From assembly GCA_051881315.1 (NCBI GenBank), contig JBJEPQ010000049.1, forward strand, positions 1-30,258: a stretch of 30,258 nt of DNA, in the 5' to 3' direction. Below the pieces are notes generated by a model. The model was not told the origin of the DNA, searched no databases, and saw only the letters and a program-made list of their open reading frames with translations. Positions 7,507 to 14,737 of this stretch are shown piece after piece (the stretch's first letter is position 1; every line of letters starts with the position of its first letter). Origin of the DNA: CAG-488 sp051881315 (GTDB taxonomy: Bacteria; Bacillota; Clostridia; Oscillospirales; Acutalibacteraceae). The position numbers and the translations under genes were made by a program.

Positions 7507-9369
7507 TCACTTTCTTTTCAATATTACTGTTGATTTTTCTTCAATATCCACCATATTGGCGGTCACGGTGCAGTTGCCGAGAAGATCCTCAGCGTCGCAC
7601 CACTCCGATCTGACATAGTAGGTTATCGGGTGAGGATTGCTGTTTGAAATTACAAGGATTGCTTCGCCGTCTTTCTTTCTTGAAAAGGCGACACAGCCTG
7701 CAACCGAGGAAAGAATTTCAAACCTTCCGTCCTTGAATACGGAATTTTCAGCTCTGATTTTGCCGAGCGTTTTATACCATTCGATAAGCTCGGAATTTTC
7801 CTTGCCCCAGGGATAACAGCGGCGGTTAAACGGATCCTTGTATCCCTGCATACCTGCCTCGTCGCCGTAGTAAACGGTCGGCACTCCGGGCAGGGCGAAC
7901 TGCATTGCCGAAGCGGCTTTCAGCAGTCTTACGCCGTAATCATAGTCTTTTTCGTCAAGCGAATGTGTGCTTTGCCACTTTCGGTCACGGAAGCTGCAGC
8001 TTTCACCGGCAAGAGCGGTGATTGCCCTCATCGTGTCGTGAGTGGAGATATGATTCATCAGCACATCAAGAACTTCCTTGGGATAATTCTCGACAATGCT
8101 CATAACCCTCGAAGCGAAAAGCTCCGCATTTGCCTCACGGATAAAGTCTATGACGGCATTGGCAAAGGGATAATTCATCACGCTGTCAAGCTGATCGCCG
8201 AGAAGATATCGGCGGAGCTTGCCGTAGCTCGATTTGTTTGAAGCATCCTCCCAGACCTCTCCGAGGACGAGGGCGTCGGATTTTTCTTCCTTTACAGCCT
8301 TGCGGAAGCTGTCGAGAAATTCGTCGGGCAGCTCGTCCGCAACATCAAGCCGCCAGCCTGCCGCACCGAGCCGAAGCCATTTGCGTGCAATACCGTTTGA
8401 GCCTGTTATATAGTCGATAAAATCGGGATTTTCTTCGATAACCTCGGGCAGGATCTTTATTCCCCACCAGCTCTCGTAATCGTCGGGCCATTCGTTGAAC
8501 TTGTACCAGCCGAAATATGGAGAGCTTTTGGACTGATATGCGCCGAGACCGTCGTAACGGGAATAACGGTTGAAGTATTTGCTGTCGTCGCCCGTGTGAC
8601 TGAAAACGCCGTCTAAAATTATTTTTATTCCGAGCTTTTCCGCAGAGCGGCAAAGGGAACGGAAGTCCTTTTCCGTGCCGAGCAGGGGATCGATTCTTTC
8701 ATAGTCCGCCGTGTCGTAACGGTGGTTGCTCTGAGCCTCGAAGATCGGATTGAGATAAATGCAGGTCACTCCGAGGGATTTCAGATAATCGAGCTTCTGC
8801 TCAATTCCTCTGAGATCGCCGCCGAAATAGTCGTTGTTGAGCACCTTGCCCTCGGCGGTCGGCTTCCAGTAAGGATCGCCGTCTCTGTCCGTCCTCAAAA
8901 CTCTGTCCGACGGTACAGATTGTTTTTTCTTTTCCGAAAAGGCAAAGCGGTCGGGAAATATCTGATAAATAACTCCGCCCTTGAGCCATTCGGGAGTTCG
9001 GAATTTTTCGTCGTAAACCGTGAGCTGCCAGTCGTCACCCTCGCTTTGGATTGAGGCGATGCCGTTGCCGAAATGAAAAATTCGGCTTGTTCCCCATGAG
9101 GTGTCATATTCAAAATGGTAGAAGTACAGAGCGGCTTCCTCGGCGGAAAAGTCGATTTTCCACCATTCCTCGCCGTAACCCTCCATACAGTCCCACTGCA
9201 TATTGATATATCGGTAATCGCTTTCCCCGGCTTTTCTTATTACAAGCTTTGCGGCGTGACAGCAAAAATCACGGGGCAGGATTATGCGGAAAGTTACCGT
9301 TTGATGTGTCTTAACTGCCCCGAAGATGCTCTTGTGATATTCAAGTCTTGAGTTATAGGGAATGTACAT
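7507..9369 (-). CDS. GH13 alpha-amylase family enzyme (neopullulanase/cyclomaltodextrinase type)
   Basis: 620 residues. An N-terminal beta-sandwich of about 120 residues resembles CBM34, the domain typical of neopullulanase, cyclomaltodextrinase and maltogenic amylase. The TIM barrel starts near residue 128 (WLKGGVIYQIFPDRF). The conserved GH13 regions are seen: DGVFSHTG, GWRLDVAD (nucleophile D342), GEVWED (acid/base E371) and STHDT (transition-state D445). All three catalytic carboxylates are present. There is no signal peptide, so it should act on imported maltodextrins or cyclodextrins, or on stored glycogen, in the cytoplasm. The ATG directly follows the stop of the upstream gene; the ribosome site AAAGG lies about 13 bases upstream. 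Family is sure; exact specificity is not. Confidence 0.93.
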   Translation of the reverse strand: MYIPYNSRLEYHKSIFGAVKTHQTVTFRIILPRDFCCHAAKLVIRKAGESDYRYINMQWDCMEGYGEEWWKIDFSAEEAALYFYHFEYDTSWGTSRIFHFGNGIASIQSEGDDWQLTVYDEKFRTPEWLKGGVIYQIFPDRFAFSEKKKQSVPSDRVLRTDRDGDPYWKPTAEGKVLNNDYFGGDLRGIEQKLDYLKSLGVTCIYLNPIFEAQSNHRYDTADYERIDPLLGTEKDFRSLCRSAEKLGIKIILDGVFSHTGDDSKYFNRYSRYDGLGAYQSKSSPYFGWYKFNEWPDDYESWWGIKILPEVIEENPDFIDYITGSNGIARKWLRLGAAGWRLDVADELPDEFLDSFRKAVKEEKSDALVLGEVWEDASNKSSYGKLRRYLLGDQLDSVMNYPFANAVIDFIREANAELFASRVMSIVENYPKEVLDVLMNHISTHDTMRAITALAGESCSFRDRKWQSTHSLDEKDYDYGVRLLKAASAMQFALPGVPTVYYGDEAGMQGYKDPFNRRCYPWGKENSELIEWYKTLGKIRAENSVFKDGRFEILSSVAGCVAFSRKKDGEAILVISNSNPHPITYYVRSEWCDAEDLLGNCTVTANMVDIEEKSTVILKRK

Positions 9370-9705
9370 TTAATCTGTCGAACCTTTGCTGCCCGTTGTA
9401 ATCTCGTCGGGCGTTTTTGTAACTATGTTTTCAAAATACTTCTTGTCGATCTCTGTCTTTTCTTCATGGACAGTCGTTTCCTCGGCAACATAGGGAGCCT
9501 CGGAAATTTCAAGCAGAGCGTCGGTTATCAGAAAGCCCGCAATTACAAAGACGATGAAAAAAATCGCAATGGTGATGTATTTCACCACGGGCATCCAAGA
9601 GCTTTTTCTGTCCGTGCTGATGAAGTATTTTTTATTGTCGCTGTAAGAGGAACGGAATTCCGTGATGCTCTTGCGGCGCTTATTATATTTTTGGTATTTT
9701 TCCAT
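9370..9705 (-). CDS. Small single-pass membrane protein, operon leader
   Basis: 111 residues from the ATG at 9705, which has AGGAG 7 bases upstream; the frame is open further up but without a ribosome site. The first 45 residues are basic (KYNKRRKS). One membrane helix lies at about 43-62 (VVKYITIAIFFIVFVIAGFL). The tail is acidic and Thr-rich (EETTVHEEKTE) and probably outside. No family recognised. Its stop abuts the ATG of the GH13 gene, so the two are translationally coupled. The tail style resembles that of the LCP-like protein in the same operon, which suggests a cell-surface role. Confidence 0.72.
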   Translation of the reverse strand: MEKYQKYNKRRKSITEFRSSYSDNKKYFISTDRKSSWMPVVKYITIAIFFIVFVIAGFLITDALLEISEAPYVAEETTVHEEKTEIDKKYFENIVTKTPDEITTGSKGSTD

Positions 9706-9774
9706 GCTGTTACTCCTGAAAGCGGCATATAATGTAGTGTCGGCTTTTAAAATGGTTTTGCCATATTTTGATGG

Positions 9775-9803
9775 TTGAATACCGATTTTAACGGTCATAT
9801 ACT
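9775..9803 (+). promoter_or_regulatory. Predicted promoter of mecA
   Basis: TTGAAT (9775-9780), 17 bases, TATACT (9798-9803), with a short leader to the ATG at 9835. I do not see a CtsR heptad pair here. Confidence 0.55.
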
Positions 9804-9834
9804 TTAAGTAACACGTTTATGAGGAGATGTGAGA

Positions 9835-10353
9835 ATGGATATTCAACCGATAAGCAGCAATAAATTTTTGGTGGGATTAAGCCGTGACGATATGATTGAC
9901 CTTGATATTACATACGATGATATGGATTATTCCAACATTGAAACCCGCCGTGTGATCTGGACAATTCTCGACACCGTCCGCAGAGATACGGGACGTGACG
10001 TTGATCCGTCGGGCAGTCTGATGATCGAAGCGGCTCCCGATCCTTGCGGCGGCTGTCTTCTGATGTTCACCGTTGCAAGCGGAATGAACAGGAAATCCGA
10101 GACAGTCATTTCAAAAAACGATCAGAGCCGGATATTTGAATTTGAAAATGTTGATGATATGCTTGACCTGATGAAGCTTCTGCCTGAGGACGCTGTCAGA
10201 CATATTTTTACCGACGGGGGAAAATACCGTCTTGAACTGAGAACTCAGACAGCAAGCGGTCTCGGCCGTCTGCTCGGCGAATACGGAAAATTTGTCGGTA
10301 AGGACAGACTGACCGTTGCCGTCACTCACGAGCATTGGACAAAGATAAAGTGA
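9835..10353 (+). CDS. mecA: MecA-family adaptor protein for ClpC
   Basis: 172 residues from the ATG at 9835, which has GAGGAGA upstream. A GTG at 9829 is too close to that site. MecA proteins deliver substrates to ClpC and help it form hexamers. Seen: an N-terminal substrate-binding part with DDMIDLDITYDDMDY, an acidic pattern typical of the family, and a C-terminal part with FEFENVDDMLDLMKLL, matching the helix used for ClpC contact in the family. The similarity is by pattern rather than identity, as is common for distant MecA. It is a single-gene unit converging on rpe with only 3 bases between the stops. clpC itself lies in the same window at 26055. Confidence 0.82.
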   Translation: MDIQPISSNKFLVGLSRDDMIDLDITYDDMDYSNIETRRVIWTILDTVRRDTGRDVDPSGSLMIEAAPDPCGGCLLMFTVASGMNRKSETVISKNDQSRIFEFENVDDMLDLMKLLPEDAVRHIFTDGGKYRLELRTQTASGLGRLLGEYGKFVGKDRLTVAVTHEHWTKIK

Positions 10354-10356
10354 TAA

Positions 10357-11001
10357 TCAACCTCTCAATGCCCGTATTGTCTTTTCGGGATCGGGCGAGC
10401 CGAAGATCGCACTGCCTGCAACAAGCACGTTTGCCCCTGCTTCGACTGCGATAGGAGCGGTTGCCTGAGAAATTCCGCCGTCAACCTGAATGTCGATATC
10501 CAAATTCCGCCTTGCACATTCTTCACGCAGGGCGGTTATTTTACCCATCATATCGCCCATGAATTTCTGACCGCCGAAGCCCGGCTCAACCGTCATTATC
10601 AGAGCCATACTGAGCTTGTCGAGGTAGGGGAATATCGTCTCAACGGGTGTGTTCGGCTTGACAGCAAGACCTGCCTTACAGCCGCTTGCAATTATCCTGT
10701 CGAGGGTTTCGTCAACGGGTGAGTCCGACTCGATATGAAAGTCGATTATATCCGCACCTGCCTTGACGAAATCGTCAACATATTTGAGCGGATCGCTTAT
10801 CATAAGGTGACAGTCGAAAACCTTGTCGGTGCATTTCCTGACGCACTTGACAACGGGAGCGCCGAAAGTGATATTGGGCACAAAATGACCGTCCATAACG
10901 TCGATATGGATCCAGTCCGCACCGCAGGCGTCCATGCGAGCCGTTTCCTCGCCCATTTTGGAAAAATCGCAGGAAAGAACAGACGGAGCAATCAATACCA
11001 T
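10357..11001 (-). CDS. rpe: Ribulose-phosphate 3-epimerase
   Basis: 214 residues from the ATG at 11001 (GGAAGGGTG upstream), the usual length. It interconverts ribulose 5-phosphate and xylulose 5-phosphate in the pentose phosphate pathway. TIM-barrel motifs seen: IAPSVLSCDF, DWIHIDVMDGHFVPNITFG, CHLMI, MTVEPGFGGQKF and DGGI, carrying the metal-binding His/Asp residues. A longer frame to 11043 adds residues upstream of the conserved start and is not used. It stands alone instead of in the common prkC-rsgA-rpe order. Confidence 0.96.
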   Translation of the reverse strand: MVLIAPSVLSCDFSKMGEETARMDACGADWIHIDVMDGHFVPNITFGAPVVKCVRKCTDKVFDCHLMISDPLKYVDDFVKAGADIIDFHIESDSPVDETLDRIIASGCKAGLAVKPNTPVETIFPYLDKLSMALIMTVEPGFGGQKFMGDMMGKITALREECARRNLDIDIQVDGGISQATAPIAVEAGANVLVAGSAIFGSPDPEKTIRALRG

Positions 11002-11033
11002 AAGAAACACCCTTCCGAAATTACATATATAAT

Positions 11034-11062
11034 ATAATACCAATAATCAAGCCTGAGGTCAA
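11034..11062 (-). promoter_or_regulatory. Predicted promoter of rpe
   Basis: On the minus strand, TTGACC (11062-11057), 17 bases, TATTAT (11039-11034). It leaves a leader of about 25 bases to the ATG at 11001. Confidence 0.65.
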
Positions 11063-11174
11063 GAAAAAAGAAGTATATTCCCTCAATTTTTTAGAGAAAA
11101 ATATTTCCTCAAACGGAAGAATGACTAATACACTTTTGTAACTTCATCTGTCCCGAATACGGCGGCTTGCGGCG

Positions 11175-11203
11175 TTGACTTAGGATTGTTGCTGTGATAT
11201 AAT
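11175..11203 (+). promoter_or_regulatory. Predicted promoter of the macro-domain gene
   Basis: TTGACT (11175-11180), 17 bases, TATAAT (11198-11203). The leader to the ATG at 11239 is only about 30 bases. Confidence 0.7.
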
Positions 11204-11238
11204 CTGAAAAAATGAATCATTGTTGAGGAATGAGAAAA

Positions 11239-12297
11239 ATGCCGCTGAAAATCATACGACAGGATATTACAAAAATCGAATGTGACGCAATAGTCAATCC
11301 CACCAACCGCCACCTTATTCCGGGCGGCGGAGCAGACCTCGCCGTACACGCGGCGGCAGGTCCTGAACTGGACGAATACTGTAAAAAGCTCGGCGGCTGT
11401 AAGGTCGGCTCGGCTGTGATTACTCCTTCGTTCAGACTTCCGTGCAAGTATATTATCCATACCGCAGGTCCGAACTGGTACAGCATCAGAAATTCTAAGG
11501 AGCTGCTTATTTCCTGCTATAAGGAAAGCTTGAAGCTTGCGGCAGAGCACAACTGCGAAAGCGTTGCTATGCCGCTTATCTCGTCGGGCTCATACGGATA
11601 TCCCAAGGACAAGGTTATCAGGATTGCAACCGCCGTCATAACGGATTTTCTGCTCAGGCACGAAATGACGGTGTACCTGCTCGTCTATGACAAAAGGGCA
11701 TACGAGATAAGCCGAAAATTGTTCAGCGATATCACGGCTTATATTGACGATAATTATATTAGGGCGCACAACGAAGATGCGATTGGACGGTACGCAAATT
11801 ATTCCTCTCTGCCGAGAAGCATCACGCTTGAAAGCACCCCCGATAGGTTTACGGAGCAAGAGGATACGTGTTGCCTGAAGGAAAACACCTACAACTATGC
11901 GGCTTCGATGCCGTTAGGTGCCAAGCCCGACTTTGACGAGATGTTCAAGGTGATGGATAAGGGCTTTGCGGAAACATTGTTTTATTACATAGATCAAAAA
12001 GGCGTTACCGACGTTGAGTGCTACAAGAAATCCAACGTTGACAAAAAGACTTTTTCAAAAATCAAATGCAACAAGAATTATAAGCCGAGCAAAGTGACCG
12101 CCGTTTCCTTTGCGATAGGACTGAGACTTAATTTGAATGAAGCCAATCATCTTCTGAGCACCGTCGGAATGTGCCTGTCCCATGCGTATAAATTCGATGT
12201 AATAATCGAATATTTTATCAAGACAGGAAACTATAAGGATATCTTTGAGGTCAACGAGGTGCTGTATCAATTTGACCAGCAATTATTGGGCGTTTAA
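11239..12297 (+). CDS. Macro-domain protein with C-terminal HTH-like domain
   Basis: 352 residues from the ATG at 11239; GAGG is 10 bases upstream, whereas the ATG at 11230 is only 1 base from it. Residues 1-165 form a macro domain, which binds ADP-ribose and in many members removes it from proteins or from O-acetyl-ADP-ribose. Seen: IVNPTN (N20, N23, in place of the usual NAAN), IPGGGADLAVHAAAG and LISSGSYGYP, covering the ligand loops. A polar linker (about 166-235) joins a helical tail at about 240-350. Within it, VTDVECYKKSNVDKKTFSKIK and LRLNLNEANHLL look like a Cro/XRE-type helix-turn-helix followed by extra helices. The tail suggests nucleic-acid binding or a protein interface. It is first of a same-strand group with vWA and ADP-ribosylglycohydrolase genes. 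Macro is sure; tail function is inferred. Confidence 0.88.
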   Translation: MPLKIIRQDITKIECDAIVNPTNRHLIPGGGADLAVHAAAGPELDEYCKKLGGCKVGSAVITPSFRLPCKYIIHTAGPNWYSIRNSKELLISCYKESLKLAAEHNCESVAMPLISSGSYGYPKDKVIRIATAVITDFLLRHEMTVYLLVYDKRAYEISRKLFSDITAYIDDNYIRAHNEDAIGRYANYSSLPRSITLESTPDRFTEQEDTCCLKENTYNYAASMPLGAKPDFDEMFKVMDKGFAETLFYYIDQKGVTDVECYKKSNVDKKTFSKIKCNKNYKPSKVTAVSFAIGLRLNLNEANHLLSTVGMCLSHAYKFDVIIEYFIKTGNYKDIFEVNEVLYQFDQQLLGV

Positions 12298-12340
12298 AAG
12301 TCTCCCGACGAGCGACCTTTTCAAGTGAATAACTCTGTAT

Positions 12341-12386
12341 AATGTGGCTGTAAGGTTGAGAAACCGAACGACCACATTATTTTTTT
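12341..12386 (+). terminator. Terminator or attenuator hairpin just before the vWA gene
   Basis: AATGTGG (12341-12347) pairs with CCACATT (12372-12378). Inside, GGTT-GAGA-AACC forms a GNRA-type tetraloop stem (12354-12365). Seven T residues follow (12380-12386), and the GGAGG ribosome site of the next gene begins at the very next base. A TATAAT (12338-12343) sits at the hairpin base but lacks a good -35. It either ends macro-gene transcription or attenuates read-through. Confidence 0.6.
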
Positions 12387-12399
12387 GGAGGAATTGATT

Positions 12400-13044
12400 A
12401 TGAAAAAGAATTTGACGGAGCTTGTATTTATTCTGGACAGAAGCGGTTCAATGGCAGGACTTGAGGGCGACACGATCGGCGGTTTTAATGCGATGATCGA
12501 AAAACAGCGCAAGCAGGAGGGCGAATGTTTTGTTTCGACCGTACTTTTCGACAATGTGTCGGAGGTTCTGCACGACAGGGTGAAGCTTAAAAAAATCAAG
12601 CCGATGACCGACAGTGACTATACCGTCAGGGGTTGTACTGCATTGATTGATGCGATCGGCGGAGCGATACATCACATAGGAAATATTCACAAGTATGCAC
12701 GCCCCAAAGATGTGCCCGAGCATACCGTATTTGTCATCACAACGGACGGTATGGAAAACGCAAGCCATATTTATTCAAGAGATCAGGTCAAGGCGATGAT
12801 AGAAAGGCAGAAGGAGAAGTACGGCTGGGAGTTCCTTTTCATCGGAGCGAATATTGACGCCGTTGAGACCGCCGCAAGATACGGAATCAGAGAGGACAGG
12901 GCGGTCAATTACCACGCAGACAGCAGGGGAACACAGGTGCTTTACGAGTCCGTTTCAAAGGTTGTCGGCAGGGTAAGAGCCAACGAATGTATTGAAAAAG
13001 ACTGGTCAATTTCGATTGAAGAGGACTATGAGAGCAGAAAGTAA
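12400..13044 (+). CDS. von Willebrand factor A domain protein
   Basis: 214 residues, essentially one vWA domain. The metal-ion-dependent adhesion site is complete: DRSGSM (D13, S15, S17), T80 in RGCTALIDAIG and D116 in TTDGMENAS. Such proteins bind ligands through a divalent metal and act as interaction modules. There is no signal peptide or membrane helix, so it is cytoplasmic, of the type seen beside stress, tellurite-resistance and ADP-ribose genes. The ATG at 12400 has GGAGGA 7 bases upstream; a TTG at 12385 lies within the ribosome site. It is preceded by a terminator-like hairpin and followed by the ADP-ribosylglycohydrolase. Domain very sure; partner unknown. Confidence 0.9.
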   Translation: MKKNLTELVFILDRSGSMAGLEGDTIGGFNAMIEKQRKQEGECFVSTVLFDNVSEVLHDRVKLKKIKPMTDSDYTVRGCTALIDAIGGAIHHIGNIHKYARPKDVPEHTVFVITTDGMENASHIYSRDQVKAMIERQKEKYGWEFLFIGANIDAVETAARYGIREDRAVNYHADSRGTQVLYESVSKVVGRVRANECIEKDWSISIEEDYESRK

Positions 13045-13107
13045 GAAGCTGTTTTTGCAAGGTACTTGTCTTTATGTAACAGAGACCTTGTTTCGGGACT
13101 GTGAAAT

Positions 13108-13136
13108 TTGAAAAAGGGAAAGATTCATGATATTAT
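13108..13136 (+). promoter_or_regulatory. Predicted promoter of the ADP-ribosylglycohydrolase gene
   Basis: TTGAAA (13108-13113), 17 bases, TATTAT (13131-13136), about 19 bases of leader to the GTG start. It suggests this gene can be expressed apart from the vWA gene. Confidence 0.55.
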
Positions 13137-13161
13137 TGATAAGAAAACAGGAGGTATTGCC

Positions 13162-13959
13162 GTGATAGGAGCGATTATAGGGGATATTGCAGGTTCAAGG
13201 TTTGAATTTGACAATATCAAGACGAAAAAGTTTGATTTGTTTCACAGGAACTGTGACTTTACCGACGATACGGTTATGACGCTCGCCGTGGGAAAGGCTC
13301 TGATAGGTCAGAAGCCGCTTGAAGCACCCGAAGCATTCAAAAAGCATCTTATTGAAACGATGCATGAGGTCGGAGGCAGATATCCTTACTGCGGCTACGG
13401 CGGCATCTTTGTCGAATGGATTATGAGAAGGAGAACCGAGCCGTACAACAGCTTCGGCAACGGCTCGGCAATGAGAGCGTCGGCTGTCGGCTGGGCGGCG
13501 GCTTCGCTTGAGGAAGCAGAAGAAATCGCAAAGCTGACCGCCGAGGTTTCGCACAACCACCCCGAGGGGATCAAGGGAGCGCAGGCTGTTGCGGCTTCGA
13601 TATTCCTTGCAAGATGCGGAAAAGACAAGGGAGAGATTAAAAGGTATATAACGGAAAAATACTATAAAATTGACTTCACGCTTGATGAAATCCGTCCGTA
13701 TTATGATTTTGACGTGACCTGTCAAGGCTCAGTTCCACAGGCACTTGAAGCGTTCTTTGAATCAACGGGCTTCGAGGACACGATAAGAAACGCAATATCT
13801 ATCGGCGGAGACAGCGACACGATCGCTGCTATTGCAGGCTCTGTTGCAGAGGCGTACTACGGCGTTGACGACAGCATCAGGGAAACGGCACTGTCATTCC
13901 TTGATAATTATTTGCTCGGAATTTATTATGAGGCGGAAAAAGCGCTGATAAAGGGATGA
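13162..13959 (+). CDS. ADP-ribosylglycohydrolase (DraG/ARH family)
   Basis: 265 residues from the GTG at 13162, which has AGGAGG 7 bases upstream; the longer frame to 13108 lacks a ribosome site and overlaps the promoter. DraG/ARH enzymes cleave ADP-ribose from proteins or small molecules using two magnesium ions. Seen: GAIIGDIAGSRFEF at the N-terminus, FTDDT (T34, D35, D36), NGSAMRA, SHNHPEGIKGAQ and GGDSDTIAAIAG (D217, D219, T220). All metal ligands appear present, so it should be active. Substrate unknown: there is no nitrogenase context and no ADP-ribosyltransferase nearby. It overlaps the ribosome site of the following small gene. Family very sure. Confidence 0.93.
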   Translation: MIGAIIGDIAGSRFEFDNIKTKKFDLFHRNCDFTDDTVMTLAVGKALIGQKPLEAPEAFKKHLIETMHEVGGRYPYCGYGGIFVEWIMRRRTEPYNSFGNGSAMRASAVGWAAASLEEAEEIAKLTAEVSHNHPEGIKGAQAVAASIFLARCGKDKGEIKRYITEKYYKIDFTLDEIRPYYDFDVTCQGSVPQALEAFFESTGFEDTIRNAISIGGDSDTIAAIAGSVAEAYYGVDDSIRETALSFLDNYLLGIYYEAEKALIKG

Positions 13960-13965
13960 GGAAAT

Positions 13966-14187
13966 ATGGCGGCAGTTATTGCTGTTATTCTGATAATTGT
14001 TTTTGCGGCGATCTGGTCGTCCATCCCCGACAAAGAGACAAAGGGCAATCCGAATTTTTATCAGGACAGCTTTGATAAAGAAAGCTGGAAAAACTGGGAC
14101 ATTCATCACGACAGCGGCAATCACGTTATTCCCGAGGATTTTCTTGACGGAAAATATTTCAACGCAGAGGATAAAAAGAAAAAATAA
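13966..14187 (+). CDS. Tiny membrane-anchored protein
   Basis: 73 residues. A membrane helix or uncleaved signal anchor occupies residues 1-19 (AAVIAVILIIVFAAIWSS), followed by a polar tail rich in Asp, Lys and His (NWDIHHDSGNH) ending in KKKK. The ATG follows GAGGAA, which overlaps the stop of the ADP-ribosylglycohydrolase gene 6 bases before, so the two are probably coupled. No family recognised. Confidence 0.7.
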   Translation: MAAVIAVILIIVFAAIWSSIPDKETKGNPNFYQDSFDKESWKNWDIHHDSGNHVIPEDFLDGKYFNAEDKKKK

Positions 14188-14206
14188 AAATCGGAGGTTA
14201 TCTAAA

Positions 14207-14377
14207 ATGTTTGAAAGAGGCTTTTTCGGAAAATTGTTTGATCTTGACGGCGACGGAGAATTAAATGCCGTTGAGATGGCGGCGGATTATGCGCTGTTTA
14301 ACGAGCTGATGAAAGAGGACAAAAGCTCGGATTCGGACAAATTTGACGATGATTTTTCCGAGGAGTCCGATTATTAA
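14207..14377 (+). CDS. 56-residue single EF-hand protein
   Basis: The ATG at 14207 has CGGAGG about 9 bases upstream. The product has a short helical start (FERGFFGKLF), one perfect EF-hand loop DLDGDGELNAVE with acidic residues at loop positions 1, 3, 5 and 12, a helix (MAADYALFNELM) and a very acidic Ser/Asp tail. One EF-hand could bind calcium as a dimer. The loop resembles dockerin repeats, but there is no signal peptide and only one repeat, so it is not a dockerin. It lies 19 bases after the tiny membrane gene, so is probably the operon's last gene. Similar short EF-hand proteins occur in gut Clostridia, from memory; function unknown. Confidence 0.75.
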   Translation: MFERGFFGKLFDLDGDGELNAVEMAADYALFNELMKEDKSSDSDKFDDDFSEESDY

Positions 14378-14737
14378 GGGAAAGGTTATTCCGAATAATT
14401 CCGACCGTACATATGCAGAAGATATTTTGAATAAAATTGTTCAAAGGGTAATTAAGGGAAAGTAAAGTTATATAATGTCTTCTGTATAACGGTGTGGACA
14501 AAATGAAAGCCGTCAGCAACAAGTCCGACGGCTTTCGTTTTGTCTTGATTTCCATGAAAATGTAAAAAATTGACGGCTTTCTTTCTGTCAGTCTTGACTG
14601 ATTACAAAACTAAGAATAGAAAACCTGAAGAAAATGGGCGTACAAGTCTATGAACTCAATATGTTTGAATCGCCGTGAACGCATGGCGATGCGACAGGTT
14701 GGTTGATTTCACTATGCTCGATTGAATAAATTGCGTC
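14378..14737. other. Gene-poor spacer with one long hairpin
   Basis: 360 bases with no convincing gene. It holds the strong hairpin at 14497-14544, a 12-bp direct repeat (14373-14384 and 14451-14462, ATTAAGGGAAAG), a second copy of GACGGCTTTC (14527-14536 and 14572-14581) and small inverted repeats near 14669-14693 (ATCGCC with GGCGAT, or CGCAT with ATGCG). The stretch 14545-14737 may be decayed sequence; I recognise nothing in it. Confidence 0.5.
14497..14544. terminator. Long bidirectional terminator
   Basis: An 18-bp stem with one G-T wobble (14497-14514 with 14527-14544) and a 12-base loop. The outer part is A-rich on one arm and T-rich on the other, so each strand ends in a T-rich tract (GTTTTGTC; CATTTTGTC). 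It separates the EF-hand end from the convergent cytidylate-kinase-like gene. Confidence 0.75.

Noticed and set aside
14207..14377. Reading the EF-hand protein as a dockerin and hence part of a cellulosome.
   Set aside because: Dockerins have two repeats and are exported; this has one repeat and no signal peptide.
14349..14465. A 38-codon frame beginning ATGATTTTTCCG that overlaps the end of the EF-hand gene.
   Set aside because: No ribosome site, overlap with a better gene and no recognised family. The 12-bp repeat within it explains part of its composition.
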